The notes below the pieces were generated by a model. It worked only from the letters and a program-made list of their open reading frames with translations. It ran no database searches and was not told the DNA's origin. From Lachnospira multipara ATCC 19207 (lineage in GTDB: Bacteria; Bacillota; Clostridia; Lachnospirales; Lachnospiraceae): a DNA stretch of 64,000 nucleotides. The DNA lies in NCBI RefSeq assembly GCF_000424105.1, contig NZ_AUJG01000012.1, forward strand, positions 1 through 64,000. The letters run 5' to 3'. A program made the position numbers and the translations under genes. Positions 17,042 through 25,245 of the stretch are shown in pieces. Every line of letters begins with the position of its first letter. The first letter of the stretch is position 1.

Positions 17042-18040
17042 ATGGGAAAAATCAATAAATCAATTACAGAATTAGTAGGAAAAACTCCTTTACTTGAACT
17101 AGTTAATTATGAAAAGAAACATAATTTAGAAGCAAAGATTTTAGTTAAGCTTGAATATTTTAATCCTAATCAAAGCGTTAAGGATAGAATTGCGCTTTCA
17201 ATGGTTGAAGATGCTGAAAAGAAGGGACTTTTAAAGCCAGGATATACAATTGTTGAAACAACTAGTGGTAATACAGGTATTGGTCTTGCAGCTATTGCAG
17301 CATCTAAGGGATATAAGTTTAGGGTTTATATTCAGGACAATGTAAGTAAAGAAAGATTCCAGGTAATTAAAGCCTTTGGCGGTGAAACAATCAAATTGTC
17401 AGAAGAGCCTCATGTGGCTAAGACTCTTGCTGAAACTGGTGGAGATTTTGTTGCAGCTATTAAGACTTTAAAAGAAGAGGTTTTATCTAAGGAAGAAAAT
17501 ATCTATTTTGTAGATCAGGTTTCAAATCCAGCAAATCCAGCTGTTCATGAGCGTACAACTGGTCCTGAAATTTGGGAAGATACAGACGGTAATTTAGATA
17601 TTTTTGTTGCAAATGTAGGTACAGGCGGAACTGTATCAGGAACAGGTAAATTTTTAAAGAGCAAAAACCCTGATATTAAGATTGTAGCAATTCAGCCAGG
17701 ACCTAATTCACTTCCAAGTGAGACAAATCCTGAACCTGAGGAGATTACAGGAGTACATCCTTTTGAAGGAATTCCAGCAGAAAGAATACCAGCAACTTTT
17801 GATAGAAATATCTATGATGAAAAGGTAGAAGTAGAAACTGTTGAAGCATTTAAGGCAGCTAGAGAAGTAGCAAAGTCTGATGGAATTTTAATTGGAACAT
17901 CATCAGGAGCTGCAATTTATGCAGCAACTAAACTCGCACAAAGACCTGAGAACAAGGGTAAGACAATTGTTGCAGTGCTTCCAGATACAGGTCTTAGATA
18001 TTTATCTACAAACTTGTTTAATGAGGATTTTTTAGTATAG
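17042..18040 (+). CDS. divergent cysteine-synthase-family protein embedded in the nitrogenase-like operon
   Basis: A 332-residue fold-type II PLP enzyme. The PLP lysine is Lys47 (NPNQSVKDR; the usual Gly is Gln). The substrate loop reads ETTSGNTG (72-79) instead of EPTSGNTG. The phosphate-binding GTGGTVSGTG and C-terminal SSGAA are kept. Around residues 220-255 there is an insertion with LPSETNPEPEEI and HPFEGIPAER relative to the CysK at 13.4 kb. It lies between the NifH-like and NifD-like genes (gaps of 36 and 9 bp), so it is co-expressed with the reductase. The natural reading is that it captures the released sulfide or thiol with O-acetylserine; a changed nucleophile preference is possible. 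Confidence 0.88.
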   Translation: MGKINKSITELVGKTPLLELVNYEKKHNLEAKILVKLEYFNPNQSVKDRIALSMVEDAEKKGLLKPGYTIVETTSGNTGIGLAAIAASKGYKFRVYIQDNVSKERFQVIKAFGGETIKLSEEPHVAKTLAETGGDFVAAIKTLKEEVLSKEENIYFVDQVSNPANPAVHERTTGPEIWEDTDGNLDIFVANVGTGGTVSGTGKFLKSKNPDIKIVAIQPGPNSLPSETNPEPEEITGVHPFEGIPAERIPATFDRNIYDEKVEVETVEAFKAAREVAKSDGILIGTSSGAAIYAATKLAQRPENKGKTIVAVLPDTGLRYLSTNLFNEDFLV

Positions 18041-18049
18041 GAGACTAAT

Positions 18050-19516
18050 ATGGCAATTAATTTAAATAATTCAAACGTTGCAACACGTGAAAACAGAATT
18101 GGTTCTATTACAGGATATGTAGGTACGTTAAAGGATTTAGCTAGTCAAAGTGAATGCGGAACATTAAAGGGATGTTCTAGATGTTTTTCACAGTCTAGTA
18201 CTTGTCTTTCATCTTGTGGACTTGGTCAGTTATCAGCTATTAGAAATGTAGCAGTAATTCACCATGGCCCGGCAGGATGTTCAGTAGCTAGTGCTGGTGC
18301 TTACTATATGTCTAGGGTAATGGCAAAGAAAAGAGGAGTTACATCTAACACAATTTACATTGGAACTGATATGAATGAAAAAGATACAATCTTTGGTTCA
18401 ACAGAAAGCTTAAGAAAGGTAATTCTTGAGGTTAATAAAAGATATTCTCCTGAAGCAATTTTTGTATCAAGCTCATGTGCTACAGGTATTATCGGTGAAG
18501 ATATTGATAGTATTGTAGAAGAGGTAAGAGATGAGATAGAAGTTCCAATTGTAGCAGTACATTGTGAAGGTTTTAAGTCAAGAATTTGGGCTACAGGTTT
18601 TGATATTGCAGATCATGCAGTATTACAGGAAATCGTACAGCCACCAAGAGAAGGCGTTAAGACTAATAAGATTAATTTTAAGAACTTTTTTGAATCTGCA
18701 AGACCAGAGATTATTGAAATCTTTAAGAGATTTGATCTTGAACCAGTATTCCTTTATTGTAATTCAACAGTTGAGGAATTATCACATATTTCTGAAAGCC
18801 TTGCTACAACATGTATTTGTGGTACACTTGGTAACTATTTAGGAAATGCTTTAGAGGAAAAGTATGGTGTTCCATACATTAGAAGTATTAACCAGTGCGG
18901 TATTAAGGGCTTTGAGACATGGCTTCGTGAAATTGGTAGAGTAACTAATAGATCAGAAAAGGTTGAAGAATATATCCAGGAGCAGCGTGCTATTTATATT
19001 CCTCAGATTGAAGAAGTTAAGAAGGAATTAAAGGGCCTTAGAGCAGTTCTTGGTATGGGACCTGGTTATACATTTGAAGTATCAAGAGTATTAGACGAAC
19101 TTGGCATCAAGGTAGATTGGGCTCTTGCATGGCATTATGATAAGAAGTATGAAAATGGAGATGTTCCACCTTCAATGAAGTACTTACTTGATAATGATAT
19201 TGACTTTGAGGCAAGTGTAGCTGATCAGCAGAATTATGAAGTAATGAATATTCTTAATAAATATAAGCCAGATATGTATCTTTCACGCCATCCAGGCTCA
19301 ACTGTTTGGGCAATTAAAAATGGTACACCAGCAATTTATGTTGCTGATGAATATATGATATTTGGTTATAAGCATACACTAGAATTTGCTAAGACTATCG
19401 TGGATGCAATTAAAAATAGAAGTTTTGAAGAAAATCTAGCAAAGAGAACGAAGCTTCCATACACAGACTGGTGGTATAAGCAGGATGTGGATACATTCTT
19501 AGAGGAGGCAAAATAA
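18050..19516 (+). CDS. NifD-like catalytic subunit of a nitrogenase-like reductase
   Basis: A 488-residue alpha-type subunit. P-cluster-type cysteines are Cys52 or Cys56, Cys77 (HHGPAGC) and Cys143 (SSSCATGIIGED); the N-terminal patch holds five cysteines between 36 and 56. Cys257 aligns with the FeMo-cofactor ligand Cys275, shown by the shared NY and EEKYG downstream. The cofactor His442 position is Ala432 (GTPAIYVAD). Opposite Gln191 and His195 of NifD are Trp180 and Asp185 (CEGFKSRIWATGFD). It can therefore hold a cofactor but is not built for N2 reduction. A methylthio-alkane-reductase-like role is inferred. It is 9 bp after the CysK-like gene and 1 bp before NifK-like. Confidence 0.9.
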   Translation: MAINLNNSNVATRENRIGSITGYVGTLKDLASQSECGTLKGCSRCFSQSSTCLSSCGLGQLSAIRNVAVIHHGPAGCSVASAGAYYMSRVMAKKRGVTSNTIYIGTDMNEKDTIFGSTESLRKVILEVNKRYSPEAIFVSSSCATGIIGEDIDSIVEEVRDEIEVPIVAVHCEGFKSRIWATGFDIADHAVLQEIVQPPREGVKTNKINFKNFFESARPEIIEIFKRFDLEPVFLYCNSTVEELSHISESLATTCICGTLGNYLGNALEEKYGVPYIRSINQCGIKGFETWLREIGRVTNRSEKVEEYIQEQRAIYIPQIEEVKKELKGLRAVLGMGPGYTFEVSRVLDELGIKVDWALAWHYDKKYENGDVPPSMKYLLDNDIDFEASVADQQNYEVMNILNKYKPDMYLSRHPGSTVWAIKNGTPAIYVADEYMIFGYKHTLEFAKTIVDAIKNRSFEENLAKRTKLPYTDWWYKQDVDTFLEEAK

Positions 19517-19517
19517 G

Positions 19518-20816
19518 ATGGCAAAGATATTAGACAAGCAAAGATATAAGTGTGCCTTAGGAGCTATGCAGACAGTACAGGCAATTGAGAGAGCTCTTCC
19601 TATACTACATTCTGGTCCTGGATGTGCACAAAAACTATCAGATACTAATGGAAGTTCAGGTTATTTTTCACCTAATATTTTCCCATGTACAAGTATCAAT
19701 GAGAAAGATGTAGTATTTGGTGGCGTAAAGAAGTTAGACTCAACAATAGAAAATGCTCTAAAGGTTGTAGATGCTGATCTTTATGTCGTTTTAACAGGAT
19801 GTATTCCAGAAATTGTTGGTGATGATACAGGAGAAGTTGTATCAAGATACGCAGATAACGACAAGCCAGTTGTATATGCACCAACTGCCGGTTTTAAGGG
19901 TAATAATTATAAGGGTCATGAGCAGGTTGTAAATGCTATTATTGATCAGTACTTAGAACCTTCAGATAAGAAGCAAAAGGGCTTGGTAAATATCTGGGCT
20001 GATGTTCCTTATCAGGATTTATTCTGGCTTGGTAACATTCGTGAACTTGAAAATTTAGTTAGAGAAATAGGTTTAACACCTAATACAATTTTTGGTTATA
20101 AGCGTGGTATTGATAATATTAATAAAATACCAGAAGCTGAGTTTAATCTTTTAGTATCACCTTGGGTAGGTTTAAGTACAGTTAAGAAACTTGAAAAGAA
20201 GTTTGGTACACCATATCTTCATTTAAAGACATTACCTGTAGGTGCTACAGAGACTAGCAAATTCCTTCGTGAGGTAGGAAAATTTGCAGGTGTTGATGAA
20301 TTTACTGTAGAGCGTGTAATTAAGGAACATGAAGACTATTATTATTATTTAATTGAAAGATATGCTGATCTTTTCCTTGAAAACAGAGTTATTAATAAGC
20401 AGTTTACAGTAGTTGCAGATGCACAATATACACTAGGAATTACTAAATTCTTGGTAAATGATTTAGGACTTGTTCCTGCAAAGCAGTTTATTGTGGATGA
20501 CACTCCTGCAAATCAAAGAGAAGCAATTGCAGAAGAATTTAAGAAATTAAATTATGGTATTGAAGCAGAAGTTTCTTTTGAAACAGATGGTTTTAAGATT
20601 CATGATGAAATTAGAAATCACGATTATCATGGTTATCCATTGGTTTTAGGCGGATATTATGAAAAGGATGTTACAGAAGAATTAAAGGGTAATTTCTTAA
20701 ATATATCATGGCCAGTACAGGATAAGGTTGTATTTGATAGAGCTTATGCAGGTTATACAGGTGGTATTAGATTAATTGAAGATATCTATACTGTTGCGGT
20801 TCAAAGATTCAACTAA
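19518..20816 (+). CDS. NifK-like subunit of a nitrogenase-like reductase
   Basis: A 432-residue beta-type subunit, shorter than NifK (~520) because the N-terminal extension is missing. Three P-cluster-type cysteines are at Cys12 (KCALGAMQ), Cys36 (HSGPGC) and Cys95 (VVLTGCIPEIVGDD), matching NifK Cys70, Cys95 and Cys153. The ribosome site AGGAGG lies in the end of the NifD-like gene, so the two subunits are translationally coupled, as expected for a heterotetramer. No NifE/NifN scaffold genes are present, so the cofactor is probably inserted as made by the NifB-like enzyme. Confidence 0.9.
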   Translation: MAKILDKQRYKCALGAMQTVQAIERALPILHSGPGCAQKLSDTNGSSGYFSPNIFPCTSINEKDVVFGGVKKLDSTIENALKVVDADLYVVLTGCIPEIVGDDTGEVVSRYADNDKPVVYAPTAGFKGNNYKGHEQVVNAIIDQYLEPSDKKQKGLVNIWADVPYQDLFWLGNIRELENLVREIGLTPNTIFGYKRGIDNINKIPEAEFNLLVSPWVGLSTVKKLEKKFGTPYLHLKTLPVGATETSKFLREVGKFAGVDEFTVERVIKEHEDYYYYLIERYADLFLENRVINKQFTVVADAQYTLGITKFLVNDLGLVPAKQFIVDDTPANQREAIAEEFKKLNYGIEAEVSFETDGFKIHDEIRNHDYHGYPLVLGGYYEKDVTEELKGNFLNISWPVQDKVVFDRAYAGYTGGIRLIEDIYTVAVQRFN

Positions 20817-20850
20817 TAATCGTAATAAATAAGCATAAGAAGGTGTTGTT

Positions 20851-21300
20851 ATGGCATATAAAATAGCAGTGGCATCTTCTGATGGAGTTAATATTGATGT
20901 AAAATTTGGGGCTATAGACTCTTTTCTTGTTTATGAGATAGATGATGATGAAATTAATTTTTTGGAAAAGAGACTGATAGCCTTAGATGAAGAAAATGTG
21001 ACTAAGACTAGTGCAAATGTTAACTCAAAATCAGATTGTAATAGTTCTTGTAATACTAATTCTTGTGGTGGAGGCGCTAAAGGTTGTGGCGGCCCTAGTG
21101 GAGTTACTTCTAGAGTAGAACTTATAGGTGATTGTAGAAGTGTTGTATGCGCTAAGGTTGGTTTTCAGGCTCAAAAACAGTTTGAAAAGAAGGCTATATC
21201 AGTATTTGATATAGAATGTCCAATAGACTTTGCCCTTAAAAAAATTAGTAGTTATTACAAGGCAATAGATGGTAAACAGAAGTGGCAGGCCAATTTATAA
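20851..21300 (+). CDS. NifX-like protein with a cysteine/glycine-rich insert
   Basis: A 149-residue protein of the same cofactor-binding family as the 15.75-kb gene (opening YKIAVASSDGVNIDVKFGAIDSFLVYEI). It is interrupted at ~50-85 by a Ser/Asn/Cys/Gly-rich loop with Cys63, 67, 72 and 79 (NSCGGGAKGCGG), and Cys95, Cys100 and Cys123 follow. The insert could bind a metal or an Fe-S cluster. It is the last gene of the nitrogenase-like operon, 34 bp after NifK-like. A role as an accessory that stabilises or loads the NifDK-like protein is inferred from NifX/NafY precedent. Confidence 0.8.
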   Translation: MAYKIAVASSDGVNIDVKFGAIDSFLVYEIDDDEINFLEKRLIALDEENVTKTSANVNSKSDCNSSCNTNSCGGGAKGCGGPSGVTSRVELIGDCRSVVCAKVGFQAQKQFEKKAISVFDIECPIDFALKKISSYYKAIDGKQKWQANL

Positions 21301-21432
21301 AGTGATATCAGATTCATGATAAAAAATATATAAAAATCATAATCTTAAAGGACAAAACTTGACTTCATAGATTATACTATATATGACTTTTTAAAATTGC
21401 TAATTCAAATAATTTATTATAAAGGAGTATAT

Positions 21433-22518
21433 ATGAAAAGAGCTTTAGTTGCTATGAGCGGTGGCGTTGATAGTAGTGTGTCAGCTTATCTGATGAAGAA
21501 AAATGGTTATGATTGTGTGGGCTGCACAATGAGATTATATGAGAATAATATGATAGGGGAGGATATGCTTAGTACATGTTGTTCTCTTAAAGATACAGAG
21601 GATGCAAGAAGCGTTTGCAACAAACTAGGCATTCCTTATCATATTTTCCATTATGAGAATTTATTCCAGCAGGAAGTTATAGAAAATTTCGTTTCATGTT
21701 ATGAATTAGGATTAACACCTAATCCATGTATTGAATGTAATAGACATTTTAAATTCAATCACTTATATGACAAGATGAGAGAAAATGACTGTGAATATAT
21801 AGTAACAGGTCATTATGGAAGAATTGAATTTAACGAAGAGACTAAAAGATATGAATTAAAGAAGGCAGTTGATTTAACTAAGGATCAAAGTTATGTGCTA
21901 TATACAATGACGCAGGATCAGTTGGCACATACAATTTTCCCACTTGGAGGATATAAGAAGACTGAAGTTCGTGAGATTGCCAATGAAAATGAATTTAAAA
22001 ATGCAAAAAAACATGAAAGTCAGGATATTTGCTTTGTACCTGATGGTGATTATGTTGGCTTCATGGAAAGATATAGAAATAAGAAATATCCAGAAGGAGA
22101 TTTTGTTGATTTAGATGGTAATTTCTTAGGAAAGCATAAGGGTTATGTCCATTATACAATAGGTCAGAGAAAGGGCCTTGGAATTGCAATGGGATATCCA
22201 GCTTATGTAGTTGATATTGATGCCAAGGAGAATAAGGTTGTACTTGGTAAGAATGAAGATTTATTTACAAGAACATTAGAGGCAGATCATATTAATTTAA
22301 TCTCAGTTCCTGATTTATATGAGGAAAGACATATTAAGGCAAAGATTAGATATGGAATGGTTGAGCAACCAGCTACAGTAAAACAAATATCAGAAGATAA
22401 GATTGTTGTTACTTTTGATGAGCCACAACGTGCTATAACAAAAGGACAAGCTGTTGTACTATATGACGGAGATACAGTAGTTGGTGGAGGTGTTATTACA
22501 TCTACTGTTAGGGAATAG
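21433..22518 (+). CDS. mnmA: tRNA-specific 2-thiouridylase
   Basis: A 361-residue enzyme that puts sulfur on U34 of tRNA(Lys/Glu/Gln). The N-terminal ATP loop is SGGVDSS, the first catalytic Cys is in NPCIECNRHFKF and the second in SQDICFVPDGDY. The C-terminal ribosome-protein-like domain contains GQRKGLGIA. The start at 21433 follows AAAGGAG; an upstream in-frame TTG is unsupported. A TTGACT box at about 21359 suggests its own promoter, so it may be independent of the nitrogenase-like operon even though it is the next gene and also uses sulfur. Confidence 0.95.
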   Translation: MKRALVAMSGGVDSSVSAYLMKKNGYDCVGCTMRLYENNMIGEDMLSTCCSLKDTEDARSVCNKLGIPYHIFHYENLFQQEVIENFVSCYELGLTPNPCIECNRHFKFNHLYDKMRENDCEYIVTGHYGRIEFNEETKRYELKKAVDLTKDQSYVLYTMTQDQLAHTIFPLGGYKKTEVREIANENEFKNAKKHESQDICFVPDGDYVGFMERYRNKKYPEGDFVDLDGNFLGKHKGYVHYTIGQRKGLGIAMGYPAYVVDIDAKENKVVLGKNEDLFTRTLEADHINLISVPDLYEERHIKAKIRYGMVEQPATVKQISEDKIVVTFDEPQRAITKGQAVVLYDGDTVVGGGVITSTVRE

Positions 22519-22570
22519 AAAAAGGCACGGTAAATATTAATCTTTAGGGCTAATAGGAAAGGGATTGTTT

Positions 22571-23467
22571 ATGACATTACAGCAAATGAAATACGTAATA
22601 GAAATTGCCGAAAGGGGCTCAATGAATGAGGCGGCAAGATATCTATTTATTTCACAACCAAGTTTATCAGAGAGTATTAAGGAACTTGAAAAGGAAATTG
22701 GAGTTAAGGTCTTTTCAAGAAGTAATAGAGGTATCGAGCTTACAACAGAAGGTAGAGAATTTATAGGCTATGCCAGACAAATTCTAGAACAATACTCTTT
22801 ACTTGAAAATCATTATAATAATAAGACTGACAATGACAAGAAATTTTACGTATCAACACAACATTACACATTTGCTGTTGAAGCATTTTCTAGAACTATT
22901 AGAAATGCAGGTATTGATGAATATGATTTTGCTATTTATGAGACACGTACTCATGAAGTAATTAAGGATGTAAAGAATACTAGAAGTGAACTTGGGATTA
23001 TCTATCTTAATGACTTTAATGAGAAGGTAATTAATGCTGATTTAAAGGAAAATAACCTTGTATTTAACGAGTTGTTTGAGTGTTCTACATATGTTTATTT
23101 AAGTGCGGATCATCCTTTATCTCAAAAAAAGAAGATATCCTTTAGAGAATTAGATGGTTATCCTTGTCTTTCTTTTGACCAGGGAGATAAGAATTCTTTT
23201 TATTATGCTGAGGAGGTACTAAGTACTTATCCATATAAGAAGATTATTCATGTAAATGATAGATCTACAGCGCTTAATATGATGACTTTATTAGATGCAT
23301 ATACATTATGTTCTGGTGTTATATGTGAAGAGCTTAATGGTGAAGGATATAAGGCTATTCCATTGGAATCAGAAGAAAAGATGAAAATAGGTTATATAAA
23401 AAGATCCGATAGCAAACTTAGTGATATTGCTAAGAAGTTCATAAAGGAACTTAAAAAATATGCTTAA
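22571..23467 (+). CDS. LysR-family transcriptional regulator (second paralogue)
   Basis: A 298-residue regulator, clearly paralogous to the LysR at 6.85 kb. It has the same opening (MTLQQMKYVIEIAERGSMNEAARYLFISQ), the same DYPCLSF-type effector-domain motif, and the same ending SDIAKKFIKELKKYA. The ATG at 22571 is chosen because AGGAAAGGG lies at the right distance; an in-frame TTG two codons earlier is unlikely. It lies after mnmA and before metY. Two related LysR proteins at the two ends of the locus suggest they read different signals or bind as a network; the shared operator motif is a candidate site for either. Confidence 0.92.
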   Translation: MTLQQMKYVIEIAERGSMNEAARYLFISQPSLSESIKELEKEIGVKVFSRSNRGIELTTEGREFIGYARQILEQYSLLENHYNNKTDNDKKFYVSTQHYTFAVEAFSRTIRNAGIDEYDFAIYETRTHEVIKDVKNTRSELGIIYLNDFNEKVINADLKENNLVFNELFECSTYVYLSADHPLSQKKKISFRELDGYPCLSFDQGDKNSFYYAEEVLSTYPYKKIIHVNDRSTALNMMTLLDAYTLCSGVICEELNGEGYKAIPLESEEKMKIGYIKRSDSKLSDIAKKFIKELKKYA

Positions 23468-23503
23468 TGACTAATTATTAGTATTTGTTATATGCTTTTT
23501 GAT

Positions 23504-23570
23504 GGTAGCAATCTATGGTTGCTACAAAGGCTTTAAGATATTAATTTATCTTAAGGCCTTTTTATTTTGC
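23504..23570 (+). terminator. tandem hairpins ending in an intrinsic terminator
   Basis: The first hairpin is TAGCAA/TTGCTA (23506-23523). The second is AAGGC-TTAAGATA / TATCTTAA-GGCCTT (23527-23560), followed by TTTTATTTTG. It closes the LysR transcription unit. Confidence 0.85.
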
Positions 23571-23600
23571 TTTTTTATAGTAAGTAATAATAAGCAAAAA

Positions 23601-23698
23601 TTATCATGTGTAATAAAATTTGGATTTGCCATAGGTTTTTCTTATATCTGATTCTTAATTTTAAGAATTATACAGCTAAGATTTGCTGTGATAATATG
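23601..23698 (+). promoter_or_regulatory. metY promoter region with candidate LysR-type operator
   Basis: TTATCA-N5-AATAAAATTT at 23601-23621 repeats the cysK upstream motif with the same spacing. The -10 region TGATAATAT (23689-23697) is followed by TCAAGTTAAGGA, as at cysK. Here the motif is 40 bp further from the -10 than at cysK. The rest of the 23468-23774 gap holds only the terminator above. Confidence 0.5.
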
Positions 23699-23774
23699 TA
23701 ATCAAGTTAAGGAAAGCTAAAGAAACTCATGAGGATCTTAACTAATATATAAAGTATTGAAAGGAGAATAAAAA

Positions 23775-25097
23775 ATGAGCGATCATCAGTATAAATTTGA
23801 AACATTACAATTACATGTAGGACAGGAAAAGGCAGATCCGGTTACAGATGCAAGAGCAGTACCAATTTATCAGACAACATCATATGTATTTCACAGTGCA
23901 CAGCATGCAGCTGATAGATTTAATTTAAGAGATTCAGGTAATATTTATGGTAGATTAACAAATTCTACACAAGGGGTTTTAGAAGACAGAGTAGCAGCAC
24001 TTGAGGGAGGCGTTGCAGCACTTGCAGTATCAGCTGGTGCAGCAGCAGTTACATATTCACTTATAGCACTTGCAGGAGCAGGAGATAATATTGTAGCTCA
24101 GAATACAATTTATGGAGGAAGCTATAATTTACTTGATAATACTTTAAAGAATTACGGCATTAATACTAGCTTTGTAAATATTCATGATCATAGTGAAGTT
24201 GAAAATGCTATTACAGACAAGACTAAGGCTATTTTTATTGAAACACTTGGAAATCCAAATTCAGATATTCCAGATATAGATGCACTTGCTGTTATAGCAC
24301 ATAGACATAACATACCTTTAGTTATTGATAATACATTTGGCACACCATATCTTATTAGACCAATTGAACATGGCGCAGATATTGTTGTTCATTCTGCTAC
24401 TAAGTTTATTGGTGGACATGGTACAACACTTGGTGGTGTTATTGTTGATAGTGGTAAGTTTGATTGGAAGGCTTCAGGTAAGTTCCCACAATTTACAGAG
24501 CCAAATGTAAGTTATAATGGAGTTTCATTTACAGATGCAGCAGGAGCGGCAGCTTATGTAACTTATATTAGAGCAATTTTACTTAGAGATACTGGAGCAA
24601 CACTATCTCCAATTAGTGCTTGGATTTTATTGCAAGGTCTTGAAACACTTTCACTTAGACTTGATAGACATGTAGAGAATACTAAGAAGGTGGTTGAATT
24701 CTTATCAAATCATCCTTTAGTTGAAAGAGTAAATCATCCTTCATTAAAGAATCATCCTCAGCATGACCTTTATGAGAAATATTTCCCTAATGGAGGTGCT
24801 TCTATATTTACATTTGATATTAAGGGTGGTCAGAAGGAAGCCTATGCATTCATTGATGGCCTTAAGATTTTCTCATTACTTGCAAATGTAGCAGATGTAA
24901 AGAGTTTAGTAATTCATCCATATGATACAACTCATGCAGAATTAACAGAGGAACAGTTAGAAAAGGCTGGAATTTACCAGAGTACAATTAGATTATCAAT
25001 CGGTACAGAACATATCGATGACATTTTATGGGATTTAGAGCAGGGATTTGAAGCTGTAGAGAAGTTAAATTCACAAGCAGAAAGGAAACTAGCCTAA
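23775..25097 (+). CDS. metY: O-acetylhomoserine sulfhydrylase (aminocarboxypropyltransferase)
   Basis: A 440-residue PLP enzyme that joins O-acetylhomoserine to sulfide (giving homocysteine) or to methanethiol (giving methionine directly). It has the family opening FETLQLHVGQE, the IYGRLTNST substrate motif, and the PLP lysine Lys210 in HSATKFIGGHGT. Length is right for MetY and distinguishes it from the shorter cystathionine enzymes. In known methylthio-alkane reductase loci a MetY homologue takes the released methanethiol. Its presence here is a main argument for an organosulfur role of the nitrogenase-like system. AAAGGAG precedes the ATG and a terminator follows. Confidence 0.95.
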   Translation: MSDHQYKFETLQLHVGQEKADPVTDARAVPIYQTTSYVFHSAQHAADRFNLRDSGNIYGRLTNSTQGVLEDRVAALEGGVAALAVSAGAAAVTYSLIALAGAGDNIVAQNTIYGGSYNLLDNTLKNYGINTSFVNIHDHSEVENAITDKTKAIFIETLGNPNSDIPDIDALAVIAHRHNIPLVIDNTFGTPYLIRPIEHGADIVVHSATKFIGGHGTTLGGVIVDSGKFDWKASGKFPQFTEPNVSYNGVSFTDAAGAAAYVTYIRAILLRDTGATLSPISAWILLQGLETLSLRLDRHVENTKKVVEFLSNHPLVERVNHPSLKNHPQHDLYEKYFPNGGASIFTFDIKGGQKEAYAFIDGLKIFSLLANVADVKSLVIHPYDTTHAELTEEQLEKAGIYQSTIRLSIGTEHIDDILWDLEQGFEAVEKLNSQAERKLA

Positions 25098-25180
25098 AAG
25101 AAATATTATAAAGAATAGATGATTAATTTGCCATTATATTCATCTTCATTGATGTAATTATACAAAACCTTAAAAAGAGA

Positions 25181-25220
25181 AAGAAACGGGATTAGTTAAA
25201 AACTAGTCCCGTTTCTTGTT
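25181..25220. terminator. bidirectional terminator between metY and pgi
   Basis: AAGAAACGGGATTAGTT pairs with AACTAGTCCCGTTTCTT around a short A-rich loop. A and T tracts on the two sides serve both convergent genes. Confidence 0.88.
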
Positions 25221-25245
25221 ACATTTTCATTATTATTAACTTAAA

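Noticed and set aside
22565-22570. Upstream TTG start for the second LysR gene
   Set aside because: The ATG six bases later has the correct spacing to AGGAAAGGG and matches the paralogue's start.
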